From Chryseobacterium sp. (GTDB taxonomy: Bacteria > Bacteroidota > Bacteroidia > Flavobacteriales > Weeksellaceae): a DNA stretch of 64,000 nt. The DNA is taken from positions 558,001 through 622,000 of the forward strand of contig NZ_JARBTK010000002.1 in the NCBI RefSeq assembly GCF_029240215.1. The letters are read 5' to 3'. The notes under the pieces are model-generated. The model had not been told where the DNA came from. It was given only the letters and a program-made list of their open reading frames with translations, and searched no databases. This document shows, in pieces, positions 63,556-64,000 of this stretch. Each line of letters opens with the position of its first letter. Within the stretch, counting starts at the first letter, position 1. The position numbers and the translations under genes were made by a program.

Positions 63556-64000
63556 TAAAAATTCACAAAATAAAATTTAAATTCTTTTTTTAAAGATTTA
63601 GAGACCAAAGTATATTGTGCGTTTTTCTCAAACGTTCCTATCGATCTGTTCTTATTGTCGAAATACTCCACATTAAATTTTGCAAGATCCAAGGTGTCTT
63701 TATCCTGTATTTCCTGATAAATATTAATGTTGTTGACTTTTACTTTTTTTACCTGCAGGCTTTCAAGTTCCTTAAAAAGCACGTTGAAAGTAAGGCTGTC
63801 GGGTTTTTGAAAGTATTTTTCAATTTTAGAATAAATTGCGGTGTCTATTTCCGTATTTTTCTCACCGGAAAGATAGAGCGTGGAAAGATCCAAAACATCC
63901 TGTACTTTCTGAAGGGTGATTGCATTAATCGCCTGAGTACTGTCCATCTGAACAGTTTGATTATTGGTATTTCTTAATTTATCAAGGTCGCTTACTGCGG
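63507..64000 (-). CDS. Uncharacterised protein, N-terminus off window
   Basis: The frame from the stop at 63507 stays open to base 64000; upstream of the first ATG at 63947 it continues AVSDLDKLRNTNNQTVQ, so the true start lies outside. The visible part (about 164 residues) is hydrophilic and Lys/Asp-rich, with repeated beta-like strands (KVNNINIYQEIQDKDTLDLAKFNVEYFDNKNRSIG), ending SVGVTK. No motif is recognised. It converges on the cyclo-ligase gene with a 49-bp overlap. Confidence 0.7.
   Translation of the reverse strand, partial: AVSDLDKLRNTNNQTVQMDSTQAINAITLQKVQDVLDLSTLYLSGEKNTEIDTAIYSKIEKYFQKPDSLTFNVLFKELESLQVKKVKVNNINIYQEIQDKDTLDLAKFNVEYFDNKNRSIGTFEKNAQYTLVSKSLKKEFKFYFVNFYQQPSKKDSTSVGVTK

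Overview
The window looks like a chromosomal segment of a Chryseobacterium-type flavobacterium (Bacteroidota, Weeksellaceae). The evidence is low-GC DNA, flavobacterial promoter boxes (TTG, about 20 bp, TAnnTTTG), a SusC/SusD pair, a type IX secretion (T9SS) sorting domain, bacillithiol synthesis (BshC), a GYDIA-type GHMP kinase, a long Gly/Pro/Asn-rich IF2 and three UUC tRNA-Glu genes. I read the genus from protein similarity in memory, not from a search.

Region 1 (1-21031) is a surface polysaccharide locus, nearly all on the minus strand. It holds nine family-2-type glycosyltransferases (one cut by the window edge), a GT4, a DXD/GT32-type transferase, an FkbM-like methyltransferase, two acyltransferases, an AsnB-type amidotransferase, a WecB epimerase next to a short SDR, a Wzm/Wzt ABC exporter with a C-terminal glycan-recognition region, RmlA, RmlB and a UDP-sugar dehydrogenase. 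This fits an O-antigen or capsule exported by the ABC route. The dehydrogenase and AsnB together suggest an amidated uronic acid.

Region 2 (21139-27700) starts with the rimP-nusA-infB operon, which has a clear promoter and a terminator-like leader hairpin. A 570-bp spacer with three tandem copies of a mobile-looking palindromic repeat follows, then an HU-like gene, four 8-bp ATGCGCAT palindromes at exactly 22-bp steps, and an XRE regulator with two upstream boxes that are also 22 bp apart.

Region 3 (27745-31543) is the most unusual part. A lipoprotein is followed by a small lipocalin-like lipoprotein and a terminator. A second unit repeats the linker of the first at about 95% nucleotide identity, carries a different C-terminal tail, and has lost the signal peptide and head. 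It too is followed by a small lipoprotein and the same terminator. A third, short unit appears broken. All three tails carry a JAMM-like pattern, HxH...SxxD, interrupted by TGA in the third. The layout resembles the head plus orphan-tail cassettes of polymorphic secreted systems.

Region 4 (31695-41375) encodes secreted and outer-membrane functions: a T9SS-sorted subtilase, an unknown exported protein, a SusC/SusD nutrient-uptake pair and a putative porin. Region 5 (41387-48846) is housekeeping: BshC, a LysM protein, FabD, a GHMP kinase, PckA and AroQ. Region 6 (48946-53662) is a metal and redox group: a Fur-family regulator, a Zn/Cd-type P-type ATPase, a small Cys-pair protein, a YHS lipoprotein, a SCO protein and an exported superoxide dismutase. 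Region 7 (53741-64000) holds three tRNA-Glu genes around rpsT, an amidase, LptD, RidA, a membrane protein, an HtrA protease, a TrhO fused to an EF-Tu-domain-2-like barrel, 5-formyl-THF cyclo-ligase and a gene cut by the window end.
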